From assembly GCA_964544865.1 (NCBI GenBank), contig CAZJDV010000002.1:1-64000 (forward strand): a stretch of DNA of 64,000 nt. Direction: 5' to 3'. Below the pieces are notes generated by a model. It had not been told where the DNA came from and did not search any database. It was given only the letters and a program-made list of their open reading frames with translations. Positions 33,244 through 42,567 of this stretch are shown piece by piece; within the stretch, counting starts at the first letter, position 1, and each line of letters begins with the position of its first letter. The position numbers and the translations under genes are program-made. The stretch is from CAZJDV01 sp964544865 (GTDB taxonomy: Bacteria; Chloroflexota; Dehalococcoidia; Lucifugimonadales; CAJWER01).

Positions 33244-34417
33244 TCATGTTGGCGAGCGGTGATACCACGGGCACATCCCTCTTGAGCTTTTTCTGCCCCA
33301 GGGCGTTGGCGGCCGCGGCTATCGCGCCAAACATCACAACCCAGTTGACGGCGGCCATCGCCCAGAGCTCAACGGTTGCGATCTCACCGGTATCGGGGTC
33401 CTGGAACACCAGGACCTCCGCGGCGACTACAAACATGTTGAGCAACGCCAGTGGGAACAGCCCCTTCCATGCGAAGCTCATGATCTGGTCCACTCTGAAC
33501 CTCGGCCATGTCGCCCGCACCCACAGCAGGACGAACACGACCGCAAATGCTTTGAGCACGAACCATACCTGCCCGGGGACCGGGTCGGGGCCATTGGTGC
33601 CTCCGAGATAGAGCACGGTGGAAACCGCCCCGGTCACCAGCGGCGCCGTGAACTCGGCGAGAAAGAAGATCGCAAATTTTATGCCGCTGTATTCGATGTT
33701 GTAACCTGCGGCGAGCTCCGACTCGGCCTCGATCATGTCGAAAGGGCTCCGGCTCATCTCCGCCAGAGCCGCGGCCATGAAGACCAGGAACCCGAGGGGC
33801 TGAATCAACAGGAAGACTACGCTCTGGGACTCGACGATGTCGGTGAGGGCCAGCGAGCCAGCCATGATCACGACGCCCGTTATTGCCAGCGCCATCGGCA
33901 CTTCGTAGCTGATGAGCATGGCGACCGAGCGCACGGCGCCGATCAATGCGTACTTGTTGCGGGACGCCCACCCGGCCATGAAGATAGCGAGCGTGTTGAT
34001 CCCGGTGATCCCGATGATGAACAGCACCCCGATGTTGAGTCTGCCGAGGAAGCTTTCGTCGCCGAAGGGTATTACGGCAAACACGCCAAGGACGGGGACC
34101 AGCATCACCACGGGGGCCAGGTGGAACAGGGGCCGGTCCGCCGTGTCCGGCACCGTGTCCTCTTTGGCCATCAGCTTAATGACGTCCGCCATCGGCTGGA
34201 GCAGGCCGAAAGGCCCCCAGCGGTTGGGACCGAGCCTCGCCTGAAACCTGCCGATCACCCTTCGTTCGAACCAGGTGTACAGGGCGGTGGTCATGATAAC
34301 GCCGTTGATGACCGCGCCCGCGAGGACCGAGGCCGCTGTCACAAATGCGATCCAGGCCCAGGCGGTCCCATCGGGCAGCAAGCCAAGAATTACGTCATAT
34401 AGCGCTTGAAAACTCAT
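33227..34417 (-). CDS. nuoH: NADH-quinone oxidoreductase subunit H
   Basis: Membrane subunit of 396 aa that forms part of the quinone chamber. Signature sequences are TWFERRVIGRFQARLGPNRW, GPFGLLQPMADVIKLMAKED, and EMSRSPFDMIEAESELAAGY with its cluster of acidic residues. Eight helices are predicted. It lies 67 bp after nuoD; no nuoE, nuoF or nuoG gene is between them. Confidence 0.96.
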   Translation of the reverse strand: MSFQALYDVILGLLPDGTAWAWIAFVTAASVLAGAVINGVIMTTALYTWFERRVIGRFQARLGPNRWGPFGLLQPMADVIKLMAKEDTVPDTADRPLFHLAPVVMLVPVLGVFAVIPFGDESFLGRLNIGVLFIIGITGINTLAIFMAGWASRNKYALIGAVRSVAMLISYEVPMALAITGVVIMAGSLALTDIVESQSVVFLLIQPLGFLVFMAAALAEMSRSPFDMIEAESELAAGYNIEYSGIKFAIFFLAEFTAPLVTGAVSTVLYLGGTNGPDPVPGQVWFVLKAFAVVFVLLWVRATWPRFRVDQIMSFAWKGLFPLALLNMFVVAAEVLVFQDPDTGEIATVELWAMAAVNWVVMFGAIAAAANALGQKKLKRDVPVVSPLANMSAEGD

Positions 34418-34484
34418 TGCGTCACGCCGCCGCGCTCGTGTCGCGTGTCATATCGATTGATTCCGTGGGGCGTTTCCGGCGCAT

Positions 34485-35588
34485 CTATCGATCGACCTCT
34501 CCGATGACGACGTCGGTGCTGCCGAAGATGACGATGAGGTCGGCCATTTTACCGCCGATGAGAAGCTCTCTGAGAACGGTAAGGTTCATGAAGGACGGCG
34601 CCCGTACCTTGCACCGGTAGGGCGAGATGCCGCCGTCGCTGACCAGGTAAAAACCGAGCTCGCCCTTGGGCGCCTCCACGGCTGCGTAGGCGTCGCCGGC
34701 CGGGGGGCGGGTAAAGGAGGGCGTCTCCGTCTTGGTCGGGCCATCCGGCATCTGATTCACGCACTGGTTGATCAGTTTCACGCTCTCCCGCATCTCCAGG
34801 ATGCGGACCAGATACCTGTCGAATACGTCGCCGTTCGCGCCGATGGGGATGTCGAACTCGAGCTGGTCGTACACCTCGTAGGGGTCTGCTTTTCGCAGGT
34901 CCCACTGTACGCCACAGGCCCTCAGCATGGGACCGGTGACCGAGGCATTCACCGCGAGCTCGGCGGGCAGGATACCGACGCCCCGCGTCCGGGCGAGTAC
35001 TATCTCGTTGCCGGTTATGAGGGCCTCCAGATCGTCGATGTACTCGGGCATGTCGCCCATGAGGATTTCCAGTGCGTTCCAGAATTCGGGCGGTGCATTC
35101 TGCGTCACCCCTCCGGGGCGCATGTAGCTCAGGGTGATTCGCGCGCCGCAGAGCATCTCGAAAAGATCCAGGATGCGCTCGCGCTCGCGGAAGGCGTATA
35201 TCAAGGGAGTGCCGAGGGCCCCCAGCTCATTCAGAAGGAATCCCGTCGCGACGAGGTGGCTGGCGATCCGCTGAAGCTCCGACGAGAGTACGCGCAGGTA
35301 CTGCGCCCGCTCCGGCACCTCGATTCCGCCAAGCTTCTCGACCGCCCTGACATACGCGAGGTTGTTCGTCATACTGGACACGTAGTCCAGTCTGTCGGTC
35401 AGCGTCACGATCTGGGTGTAGGACCGCTCCTCGGCCAGTTTCTCGGTGCCCCGATGCAGGTAGCCGAACACCGGCTCGACATCGATCACGGCCTCGCCGT
35501 CGAGCGTGACCCGGAGCCGGAACACGCCGTGGGTACTGGGGTGCTGCGGACCCAGGTTGATTATTACCGACTCTGTTTGAATCGACAT
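34485..35588 (-). CDS. nuoD: NADH-quinone oxidoreductase subunit D
   Basis: The 49-kDa type subunit, 367 aa. The quinone-site His is in NLGPQHPSTHGVFRLRV, and the Tyr is near TDRLDYVSSMTNNLAYV. The C-terminal IFGSTDVVIGEVDR matches the family's D-x-V-x-G-E-V-D-R ending. It works with NuoB, NuoC and NuoH in quinone reduction. NuoC is a separate gene here, not fused to NuoD. Confidence 0.96.
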   Translation of the reverse strand: MSIQTESVIINLGPQHPSTHGVFRLRVTLDGEAVIDVEPVFGYLHRGTEKLAEERSYTQIVTLTDRLDYVSSMTNNLAYVRAVEKLGGIEVPERAQYLRVLSSELQRIASHLVATGFLLNELGALGTPLIYAFRERERILDLFEMLCGARITLSYMRPGGVTQNAPPEFWNALEILMGDMPEYIDDLEALITGNEIVLARTRGVGILPAELAVNASVTGPMLRACGVQWDLRKADPYEVYDQLEFDIPIGANGDVFDRYLVRILEMRESVKLINQCVNQMPDGPTKTETPSFTRPPAGDAYAAVEAPKGELGFYLVSDGGISPYRCKVRAPSFMNLTVLRELLIGGKMADLIVIFGSTDVVIGEVDR

Positions 35589-35656
35589 CGGTTAATCCAT
35601 CTACACCGCGTAGAAACGCGCTCACGCAACTCATGCCGCGGCCGCTGCCAGGCGGG

Positions 35657-36100
35657 CTACCTCAAGAAATCTTTCCTCAAAGGGTGGCCGGGGAAGTTTT
35701 CCCACAGCAGGATCCGCTTCATGTTCGGGTGTCCCTCGAAACGGATCCCCATGAGGTCCCAAATCTCCCGCTCTTGTAGGTCAGCGCCGATCCAGATGCC
35801 GGTCACGGAATCCACGGACGGCTCTTCGCGGCCGAAGCAGCGCGTCTTGAGAATCGCGGAGCGGTTGCGGCGCATGGACAGCAGGTGGTAGACAAGCTCA
35901 AAGTACTCGATATAATCGACCGCGCTCACTGCGGTAAGAGAGGCGAACTCGAGGTCCGGGGACTCTTTCAGGAATCGAGCGACATCCTTGAGGCTCTCGG
36001 GCTCGATCCAGACACAGGTGTCGTTCCACTCGATGGCCGTATCCGGATGCTCCTCGTTGATGCGCCCGGCCAGATCGGCCCCGGCAAGCGCTCTCGTCAT
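35657..36100 (-). CDS. nuoC: NADH-quinone oxidoreductase subunit C
   Basis: The 30-kDa type subunit, 147 aa from ATG 36100, which overlaps the nuoB stop (ATGA). Signatures are FASLTAVSAVDYIEYFELVY and, at the end, EREIWDLMGIRFEGHPNMKR followed by LLWENFPGHPLRKDF. It joins NuoB and NuoD in the hydrophilic arm. Confidence 0.94.
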   Translation of the reverse strand: MTRALAGADLAGRINEEHPDTAIEWNDTCVWIEPESLKDVARFLKESPDLEFASLTAVSAVDYIEYFELVYHLLSMRRNRSAILKTRCFGREEPSVDSVTGIWIGADLQEREIWDLMGIRFEGHPNMKRILLWENFPGHPLRKDFLR

Positions 36101-36738
36101 TTCGCCCCCGCCGCCTTGTCTGCAAGGGAGTAGCGTCTTATCTTGTCGTGAAGCTGCATGATCCCATACAGGAGTGCGTCCGGGCGGGGCGGGCAGCCGG
36201 GTACATAGACATCGACGGGGATGATGTGGTTCACGCCAGGGACGACGGCGTAGGACTCGTAGTACGGGCCGCCGCTGGTGGCGCAACTCCCCATCGCGAT
36301 GACCCATCTCGGTTCCGCCATCTGGTGGTATATGCGCTCGATGGCCGCGGCCATCTTCCACGTCACGGTGCCGGCGACGATCATCAGGTCGGCCTGCCGC
36401 GGCGAGCCTCTGAACACCTCCATCCCGAACCTGGCGAGATCGAACCTGGACATGGCGCTGGCCATCATCTCGAACGCGCAGCAGGCCAGGCCGAAGGCCA
36501 GGGGATATACCGACGACTTCCGGCTCCAATTGAGCATGGCGTCGATCGACGTCACCGCCAGATTGCGCTTGAGGTCTCCCGGCACCTCCAGCAGAGGCTC
36601 AGCCATAGGCTCGGTCCGGGTGGCCTTCAGTCCGTTGACGTAGTCGCCCTCGATCCGGTCCAGTTCCCAGGTGGTGGAGTGCAATGGGACCAACGGCTGA
36701 TCGCCGCCCGGGTTGGGTGTATCCTGTATCAGCTCCAT
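36097..36738 (-). CDS. nuoB: NADH-quinone oxidoreductase subunit B
   Basis: Subunit carrying cluster N2, 213 aa from ATG 36738, which overlaps the end of nuoA. All four cluster ligands are present: the adjacent pair in FGLACCAFEMM, one in MGSCATSGGPYY, and one in VPGCPPRPDALLYG. The N-terminal 60 residues (to TRTEPMAEPLLEV) are a variable extension. It passes electrons to quinone bound between NuoB and NuoD. Confidence 0.95.
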   Translation of the reverse strand: MELIQDTPNPGGDQPLVPLHSTTWELDRIEGDYVNGLKATRTEPMAEPLLEVPGDLKRNLAVTSIDAMLNWSRKSSVYPLAFGLACCAFEMMASAMSRFDLARFGMEVFRGSPRQADLMIVAGTVTWKMAAAIERIYHQMAEPRWVIAMGSCATSGGPYYESYAVVPGVNHIIPVDVYVPGCPPRPDALLYGIMQLHDKIRRYSLADKAAGAK

Positions 36739-37124
36739 TCGAGAGCGCCCTTTCGCCACGCGTACAGCCATCCCACAAGGAGGATCGCGACGAACACCGC
36801 CATCTCAGCAAGCGCGAACAGACCGAACTGCCTTGACAACAGTCCGAAGCTGACCGCCCACGGGAACAAGAAGACGACCTCTACGTCGAACAAGACAAAT
36901 ACAAGTGCGATGGAGTAGAACCTGAAATTGAAGCGGTTCCACGTCCCCGTCAGCGTCTCGAATCCGCACTCGTAGATGCTCTGTTTGAGGGAGTATGGAT
37001 TGCGGGGACGAACCCTCGTCAGTGAGAGGGTCCAGGACATGACCAGCATACCCGTTGGGACGGCCACGGCCACGGCCATAAAGGTGGCCAAGAGCCCGTA
37101 CTGGCGAAAGTAATCGTCAAGCAT
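36729..37124 (-). CDS. nuoA: NADH-quinone oxidoreductase subunit A
   Basis: Membrane subunit of 131 aa with three helices and the conserved inter-helix loop KQSIYECGFETLTGTWNRFN followed by FRFYSIALVFVLFDVEVVFL, where the Glu and Asp residues are typical. It is the first gene of an operon that contains nuoABCDHIJKLMN. A good promoter lies about 35 bases upstream. Confidence 0.95.
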   Translation of the reverse strand: MLDDYFRQYGLLATFMAVAVAVPTGMLVMSWTLSLTRVRPRNPYSLKQSIYECGFETLTGTWNRFNFRFYSIALVFVLFDVEVVFLFPWAVSFGLLSRQFGLFALAEMAVFVAILLVGWLYAWRKGALEWS

Positions 37125-37157
37125 GGCGCCACCAGAGGTCTGCGTTCATACGGTGCG

Positions 37158-37186
37158 AATATAGCATAGGCCAAGAGGCGATGCAA
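37158..37186 (-). promoter_or_regulatory. promoter of the nuo operon
   Basis: On the minus strand TTGCAT and TATATT are 17 bp apart, and the -10 is extended (TG-C-TATATT). The predicted start is near 37151, 27 bases before nuoA. It is divergent from the hopanoid promoter 27 bp away. Confidence 0.6.
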
Positions 37187-37212
37187 GTGAAATTTTGTTC
37201 AAGCGAATTGTG

Positions 37213-37241
37213 TTGACACCCGCCGATTGCGATGCTAGGAT
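37213..37241 (+). promoter_or_regulatory. promoter of the hopanoid operon
   Basis: A perfect TTGACA and TAGGAT are 17 bp apart. The predicted start is near 37248, leaving a leader of about 86 bases before GTG 37334. No riboswitch-like structure was recognised in that leader. Confidence 0.65.
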
Positions 37242-37333
37242 TGCCACCATCGTTATACGATGTAGTGCTCAGCTACGGTACAGCCCCTTAGTTCTCGGCG
37301 CATGACGCCATAGGTTCGCGGACCGGACGAGTA

Positions 37334-38461
37334 GTGGGTCCTCTGAGCAACAGCAACCGCCCGGGGTCTTTCAGACCGCGGCACGAGGTCGGCCAGTTGG
37401 CCAATCCTGCCCTCAACATCGACGCCAAACGGTCCGAATCCCTCCCAGCCGTATTCCGCCGTTACAGGTCTGAAATCAGCTTTGCCCTGCGGGAGAGCCT
37501 CGCCGGTGACGGGCAGGCCCTCAATCCCATGCTCCGCTATTCGATGGGATGGGCCGACGCGGATGGCGACCCGATCGACGCGACGGAGGGCAAGGCGCTG
37601 CGCCCAACCCTGTGCCTTCTCGCCTGCGAGGCGACCGGCGGCTCCGCCCACAGGGCGATCCCGGCCGCTGTCTCGCTCGAGCTCATACACAACTTCTCAC
37701 TGATTCATGACGACATCCAGGACCACGACGAGATGCGGCGCCACCGCCGCACACTCTGGGCTGTCTGGGGCGAGCCCAAGGCCCTAGTGGCTGGAAACGC
37801 GCTCAGGACCACCGCGGACAGGTGCCTGTGGCGGCTGGTTGATTCCGGAGTCGGGTTCGCGGTGGCGATGGACGTCGAGAAGACCCTGACCGCCGCTTAT
37901 CTGGATATGATCGAGGGCCAGTTCCTGGACCTGCACTATGAGGGACGCCCCGACGTAAGCCTGTCCGATTATCTCGGCATGATATCTCTGAAAACCGGCG
38001 CGCTCATCCGCTGCGCCCTGGTCCTGGGAGCGATGGTCGGGACCGACGACCCGGGGACCGTCGATGCGTTTCGACAGTGCGGCCGCTCCCTGGGCCTGGT
38101 CTTTCAGATAAGGGACGACATCCTGGGGGTCTGGGGCGAAGAGGAGTTCACCGGCAAGCCCGTCGGCGCAGACATCCAGCGGAAGAAAAACACCTTTCCG
38201 GTGGTCTACGCGATGTCTCAGGCCCGCGGACGCGACAAGGGCAAGATCCGGGATATCTATCTCCAGCCCGCCGTGGGAGACGAGGACGTGGCCGCGGTAC
38301 TAAGCATAATGCAGAGGGTCGGTGCGAGACAGTATGCGGAAGACCTCGCCGCCGAGCACTCCAGGCTGGCCATGAACGCCCTCGAACCGGTGGACCTGGC
38401 GCCGGAGACCTTGGAAGACATGAGAGAGGTCACGCAGTTCCTGCTGGTGAGGGATCACTAG
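37334..38461 (+). CDS. polyprenyl diphosphate synthase
   Basis: Trans-prenyltransferase of 375 aa. The first Asp-rich motif is in LIHDDIQDHDEMRRHRRTLW and the second in FQIRDDILGVWGEEEFTGK. These bind magnesium and the allylic substrate. As the first gene of the hopanoid operon it probably makes farnesyl diphosphate for squalene. The start is GTG 37334; the first ~40 residues are poorly conserved, so a later start is possible. Chain length cannot be fixed, but the residues before the first motif (LELIHNFSLIHDD) fit a short-chain enzyme. Confidence 0.88.
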   Translation: MGPLSNSNRPGSFRPRHEVGQLANPALNIDAKRSESLPAVFRRYRSEISFALRESLAGDGQALNPMLRYSMGWADADGDPIDATEGKALRPTLCLLACEATGGSAHRAIPAAVSLELIHNFSLIHDDIQDHDEMRRHRRTLWAVWGEPKALVAGNALRTTADRCLWRLVDSGVGFAVAMDVEKTLTAAYLDMIEGQFLDLHYEGRPDVSLSDYLGMISLKTGALIRCALVLGAMVGTDDPGTVDAFRQCGRSLGLVFQIRDDILGVWGEEEFTGKPVGADIQRKKNTFPVVYAMSQARGRDKGKIRDIYLQPAVGDEDVAAVLSIMQRVGARQYAEDLAAEHSRLAMNALEPVDLAPETLEDMREVTQFLLVRDH

Positions 38462-38556
38462 ATCAGGACGTTTGTAGGGGACCGGCCGGTCCAGTCAAGG
38501 CACGAATGCGCCGCGCAATCGTTGGGCGTCGCAGTCGCAGGAGAGGAAAAAGACAG

Positions 38557-39582
38557 ATGGCCAGACCGTTGGAGATCGCGATTCGGCTGGCGTGGTACAT
38601 GGCGAAGCACAAGACATCGAGACACCGCCGCTTCCCTCTTGTGACCATGCTCGAACCACTGGAGAAGTGCAATCTGGCGTGTGAGGGGTGCGGCCGGATA
38701 CGTGAGTACGAGCCGGTGATCGACAAGATGCTGTCCGTCGAGCAGTGCTTGTCCGCAGTGGCAGCGTCAGGCGCGCCCGTCGTTTCGATCGCCGGGGGCG
38801 AGCCGACGCTGCACCCGCAGATCGCCGAGATCGTGAACCGGATCACGTCCCAAAAAAAGTTCGTATACCTGTGCACCAACGCCCTGCTCATGGAACGAAC
38901 GATGAAAAAGATCCCGCCCTCCAAGTACTTTTGTTTTGTGGTCCACCTCGACGGGATGGAGGAGGCCCACGACAAGGCCGTCTACCAACAGGGAGTCTTT
39001 AAGATCGCGGTCGGGGCGATCAGGACCGGTCTGGAACGGGGCTATCGGGTCACGACAAATGCCACCGTCTACAACGGCTGCGACGAAGACGACCTTATCG
39101 AGATGTTCACCATGCTCACCGATATGGGCATCGAGGGGTGCAACGTCTCGCCCGGCTACAAGTTCGAGGCGGTCCCCAACCAGGAGTTGTTCATCTCCAG
39201 GAAAAAGGCGAGGAAGGTGTTCAGGAACATCCTCGACCCGAGTCGGAAGCTTCGGTTCTACAACAACCCTCTGTATCTTGAGTTCCTCCGCGGGAATCGG
39301 GACTACCAGTGCACCGCCTGGTCCAATCCCACGTATACGGTCATGGGCTGGAGGGAGCCCTGCTATCTGCTCGGGGACCGGCACACCCAGAAGATCGGCG
39401 ATCTTTACGAAGACAGCCTGTGGGAACGGTTCGGGGTCGGCAAGGATCCCAGGTGCGCCAACTGCATGATGCACTGCGGATTCGAGTCCGCCTCGATCTT
39501 CGGGGCTCTCAAGAGACCGGCCGACGCCTACAAGCTCGTGAAAGAGGGCGCGTTGCAGAACAGTGGAGTGGGGGCCGGATAG
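38557..39582 (+). CDS. hpnH: adenosyl-hopene transferase HpnH (radical SAM)
   Basis: Radical SAM protein of 341 aa from ATG 38557, with GGAGAGG upstream. The cluster motif is CNLACEGC (C38, C42, C45). SIAGGEPTLHPQIAEI binds SAM, and a C-terminal cysteine group (CANCMMHCGFE) follows. HpnH joins a 5'-deoxyadenosyl radical to diploptene to give adenosylhopane, the first step to extended (C35) hopanoids. Its position between a prenyl synthase and hpnG/shc supports the call. The frame is open further upstream, but that part overlaps the preceding gene. Confidence 0.93.
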   Translation: MARPLEIAIRLAWYMAKHKTSRHRRFPLVTMLEPLEKCNLACEGCGRIREYEPVIDKMLSVEQCLSAVAASGAPVVSIAGGEPTLHPQIAEIVNRITSQKKFVYLCTNALLMERTMKKIPPSKYFCFVVHLDGMEEAHDKAVYQQGVFKIAVGAIRTGLERGYRVTTNATVYNGCDEDDLIEMFTMLTDMGIEGCNVSPGYKFEAVPNQELFISRKKARKVFRNILDPSRKLRFYNNPLYLEFLRGNRDYQCTAWSNPTYTVMGWREPCYLLGDRHTQKIGDLYEDSLWERFGVGKDPRCANCMMHCGFESASIFGALKRPADAYKLVKEGALQNSGVGAG

Positions 39583-39611
39583 CCCGGCATGTCGGATCGA
39601 AGGACCGCTCC

Positions 39612-40400
39612 GTGATCGCCATAATATCGGCACTGACGGACGAGATAGCAGACTTTCTGGCGCTGGGGCGCTTTCGAGAGACGATGATGACCGACGGCAT
39701 TCGGTGCTTCGAATCGTCATCGGAGCGCGACGTGGCCATCGTCGTGGGCGGAATCGGCAGGGAGCGAGCCGAACTGGCGACCGGTCTGGCGATCGAGAGG
39801 TACGAGCCCGCTCTCGTGGTCTCCGCCGGTTTCGCGGGAGCAGCGAGGCGGGGATTCAGCACGGGGGACCAGGTCGTGTGCAGCAGGGTATGGTCGCTCG
39901 AGGGACCGCAAGAGGGTTGGTCGCGGGAGAGCGCCCGGTCACTGGGCGTTCTCGACGGAGCATCCGACAGCGGACCGGCCCATGTCCTTGAAGCGATGCG
40001 GCCCAGGCCCAAGAAAGCGGACTGTCTGTCCGTGCCGCGTTTGATCGCAGACAGTCGTGCCAAGGAATGGATAGGGACTCAATTACCGGTGGAGCTCATC
40101 GACATGGAGGCGTTCTGGGTGTGCCAGACCGCCGCGCGTTACGACACACCCGCGATCGTGGTGAAGTCTGTCTTTGACCCCGTCGAGCAGACGCTGCCGC
40201 GGTCCGTGGCGCATTTGGCCGGTTCCGGCGCCGTGGCGAGATGGCGCGCCGCCCTCGGGATCGCATTGTCCAGACCAGGCCAGATCCCGGCCCTGGTACG
40301 CCTTGCGGGACAGGCCGCGGCGGCCCGCAGGGCCCTCGCGATGTCTCTTCGCGCGATCGCATCCCGCGAGCCCTATCAGGCGTATGAATCAGGCATATGA
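39612..40400 (+). CDS. hpnG: hopanoid nucleosidase HpnG-like phosphorylase
   Basis: Protein of 262 aa from GTG 39612, 29 bp after hpnH. It has the nucleoside phosphorylase fold: the N-terminal AIISALTDEIADFL, a Gly-rich VVGGIGRERAELATGL, VVSAGFAGAARRGFSTGDQV, and late LIDMEAFWVCQTAARYDTPA with the conserved Met-Glu. HpnG removes adenine from adenosylhopane to give ribosylhopane. Context and fold agree. The C-terminal 50 residues are Ala/Arg-rich. Confidence 0.85.
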   Translation: MIAIISALTDEIADFLALGRFRETMMTDGIRCFESSSERDVAIVVGGIGRERAELATGLAIERYEPALVVSAGFAGAARRGFSTGDQVVCSRVWSLEGPQEGWSRESARSLGVLDGASDSGPAHVLEAMRPRPKKADCLSVPRLIADSRAKEWIGTQLPVELIDMEAFWVCQTAARYDTPAIVVKSVFDPVEQTLPRSVAHLAGSGAVARWRAALGIALSRPGQIPALVRLAGQAAAARRALAMSLRAIASREPYQAYESGI

Positions 40401-40423
40401 AACGGTTAGAGGTGTGAAGACCA

Positions 40424-42481
40424 ATGCTCGAAGCTAGCCACACCAGCCGTCCAGCGGAGCGGCTGACCGCGCTAAACACGACCGTCAGCCGGGCCCGGTC
40501 ATACCTGCTTGACAGCCAGCATGCCGAGGGATATTGGTGGGGAGAGCTTGAGTCCAACCCCACGATGGAGGCGGAGTATCTGCTGCTGACACACTTCCTC
40601 GGCCTGGGCGACGCCCAGCGATGGTCGAAGCTGACCAATCACATCCTGAGCCGGCAAAGGGCCGACGGCACCTGGGGCCAGTTCTTCGACGCCCCAGGGG
40701 ACCTGAGCACCTCGACCGAGTGCTACTTCGCGCTCAAGCTGGCCGGGTACTCGCCAGACGAGCCGTTCATGATAAAGGCGAGGGATTTCATCCTTTCGAA
40801 AGGTGGGGTCCCAAACACACGGGTGTTCACGAAGATATGGCTGGCGCTGTTCGGCCAGTGGTCGTGGCGTGGGGTGCCGGCGATGCCGCCGGAGGTCATG
40901 CTGCTGCCCGACTGGTTCCCCATCAATATCTACGACCTCGCCAGTTGGGCGCGGGCAACGGTCGTGCCGATGTTCATCCTTTTGGACCGAAAGCCTGTGC
41001 GCGAGATCCCACGGAGCGCTTGCATCGACGAGCTGTATCCGCAGCCGCGCTCGGAGACGGACTACTCCCTGGGCCGTCCCAAGAGGCTCATGGGCTGGGA
41101 GACGCTGTTCTACGCGGGCGACGCCGTGCTCAGGCGGCTGGACAAGATCCCATGGAAGCCGACCCGGCGCCAGGCGATCAAGCGGGCCGAGAAGTGGGTG
41201 CTGGACCACCAGGAGGCGGACGGTAGCTGGGGAGGCATTCAGCCGCCCTGGGTCTACTCCCTGATGGCTCTTTCTTCTCTTGGATATCCATCCGGCCACG
41301 AGGTCATCGCCAGGGGCATGGCCGGCTTTGATAGCTACGGCATCGAAGACGATGACACGCTGAGGATACAGGCCTGTATCTCTCCGTTGTGGGACACGGG
41401 CCTGACGATGATCGCACTGCTGGACTCGGGAATCGACCCGGACCATCCGGCGCTGACGAGGGCCGGCGGCTATCTCCTCGAGGAGCAGATACTCAACGGG
41501 GGCGACTGGCAGGTCAGGGCCAGGGGCGTGCCCGCCGGGGGGTGGGCCTTCGAGTTTCACAACGACGTGTACCCGGACCTAGACGACACGGCCGAGATCG
41601 TGTTGGCGCTGAACAGGACCGACCTGGGGTCGTACGACGACAAGTCGGCGGCGATCGACCGGGCCGTGGGCTGGACCCTCGGCATGCAGTGCCGCAATGG
41701 AGGTTGGGGCGCTTTCGACAAGAACAACACCAAGACCATCATAGCCAAGATCCCTTTCGCCGATTTCGGCGAGACGATAGACCCTCCCAGCGTGGACGTG
41801 ACCGCTCACATCCTGGAGATGCTCGGCCAGCTCGGATACGGCCGCGACCATCCGGCGGTGGCCAAGGCGCTCAAGTACGTTTTTGCGGAGCAGGAGGACG
41901 ACGGCCCCTGGTTTGGCAGATGGGGTGTAAACTATATCTACGGAACGGGGGCCGTACTGCCGGCCCTGGAGGCGCTGGGCGTGGACATGTCGATTGAACC
42001 CATTAGGCGCGCCACACGCTGGATTTTCCAACATCAGAACCGCGATGGGGGCTGGGGCGAGAGCTGCACCTCCTACGTGGACGTCAGAGCGATGGGCTGC
42101 GGACCCAGCACACCATCCCAGACAGCCTGGGCGCTGATCGCGCTGATCGCCGCCGGCGAGAGGGCCAGCCCCGCGACAATACGAGGCGTGGAGCACCTGG
42201 TGCGGACACAGCGCGACAACGGCTCGTGGGACGAGCCCTACTTCACCGGGACGGGGTTTCCCGGATACGGCATCGGACAACGGCTGGATCGCTTCCTGAC
42301 CCACGAGGACAACGGGTACCAGGGCGCGGAGCTGCCGGCCGGATTCATGATCAACTACCATATGTACCGGAATTATTGGCCGCTGATGGCGCTTGGCCGC
42401 TATCTAAGGTCCCTGGAGGGAAGGTCACAAGATGTCCGACCGAAAACCGCCGCCGGCATCTCTGAGGGACACCATAGATAG
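40424..42481 (+). CDS. shc: squalene-hopene cyclase
   Basis: Triterpene cyclase of 685 aa, slightly longer than typical. The catalytic motif DLDD is at 385-388 in DVYPDLDDTAEIV. Several QW repeats are present, for example QRADGTWGQFF, QEADGSWGGIQPPW, CRNGGWGAF and QNRDGGWGESC. The substrate-channel region WSWRGVPAMPPEVMLLPDWF is also conserved. It cyclises squalene to hopene and hopanol at the membrane. It starts 23 bp after hpnG. The end gives WPLMALGRYLR, a normal terminus, plus about 20 residues. Confidence 0.96.
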   Translation: MLEASHTSRPAERLTALNTTVSRARSYLLDSQHAEGYWWGELESNPTMEAEYLLLTHFLGLGDAQRWSKLTNHILSRQRADGTWGQFFDAPGDLSTSTECYFALKLAGYSPDEPFMIKARDFILSKGGVPNTRVFTKIWLALFGQWSWRGVPAMPPEVMLLPDWFPINIYDLASWARATVVPMFILLDRKPVREIPRSACIDELYPQPRSETDYSLGRPKRLMGWETLFYAGDAVLRRLDKIPWKPTRRQAIKRAEKWVLDHQEADGSWGGIQPPWVYSLMALSSLGYPSGHEVIARGMAGFDSYGIEDDDTLRIQACISPLWDTGLTMIALLDSGIDPDHPALTRAGGYLLEEQILNGGDWQVRARGVPAGGWAFEFHNDVYPDLDDTAEIVLALNRTDLGSYDDKSAAIDRAVGWTLGMQCRNGGWGAFDKNNTKTIIAKIPFADFGETIDPPSVDVTAHILEMLGQLGYGRDHPAVAKALKYVFAEQEDDGPWFGRWGVNYIYGTGAVLPALEALGVDMSIEPIRRATRWIFQHQNRDGGWGESCTSYVDVRAMGCGPSTPSQTAWALIALIAAGERASPATIRGVEHLVRTQRDNGSWDEPYFTGTGFPGYGIGQRLDRFLTHEDNGYQGAELPAGFMINYHMYRNYWPLMALGRYLRSLEGRSQDVRPKTAAGISEGHHR

Positions 42482-42567
42482 AGTTTGACTGAGAGTGGTA
42501 TATTTATAGGCGCTGTCGAAAACCGGCTCTCAGGACCTCGGGGTTGGAATAGCAAGGGAGGGTTGCA

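Noticed and set aside
42485..42513. Internal promoter before yjbQ (TTGACT and TATATTTATA)
   Set aside because: The spacing between possible -35 and -10 elements is wrong for every pairing tried.
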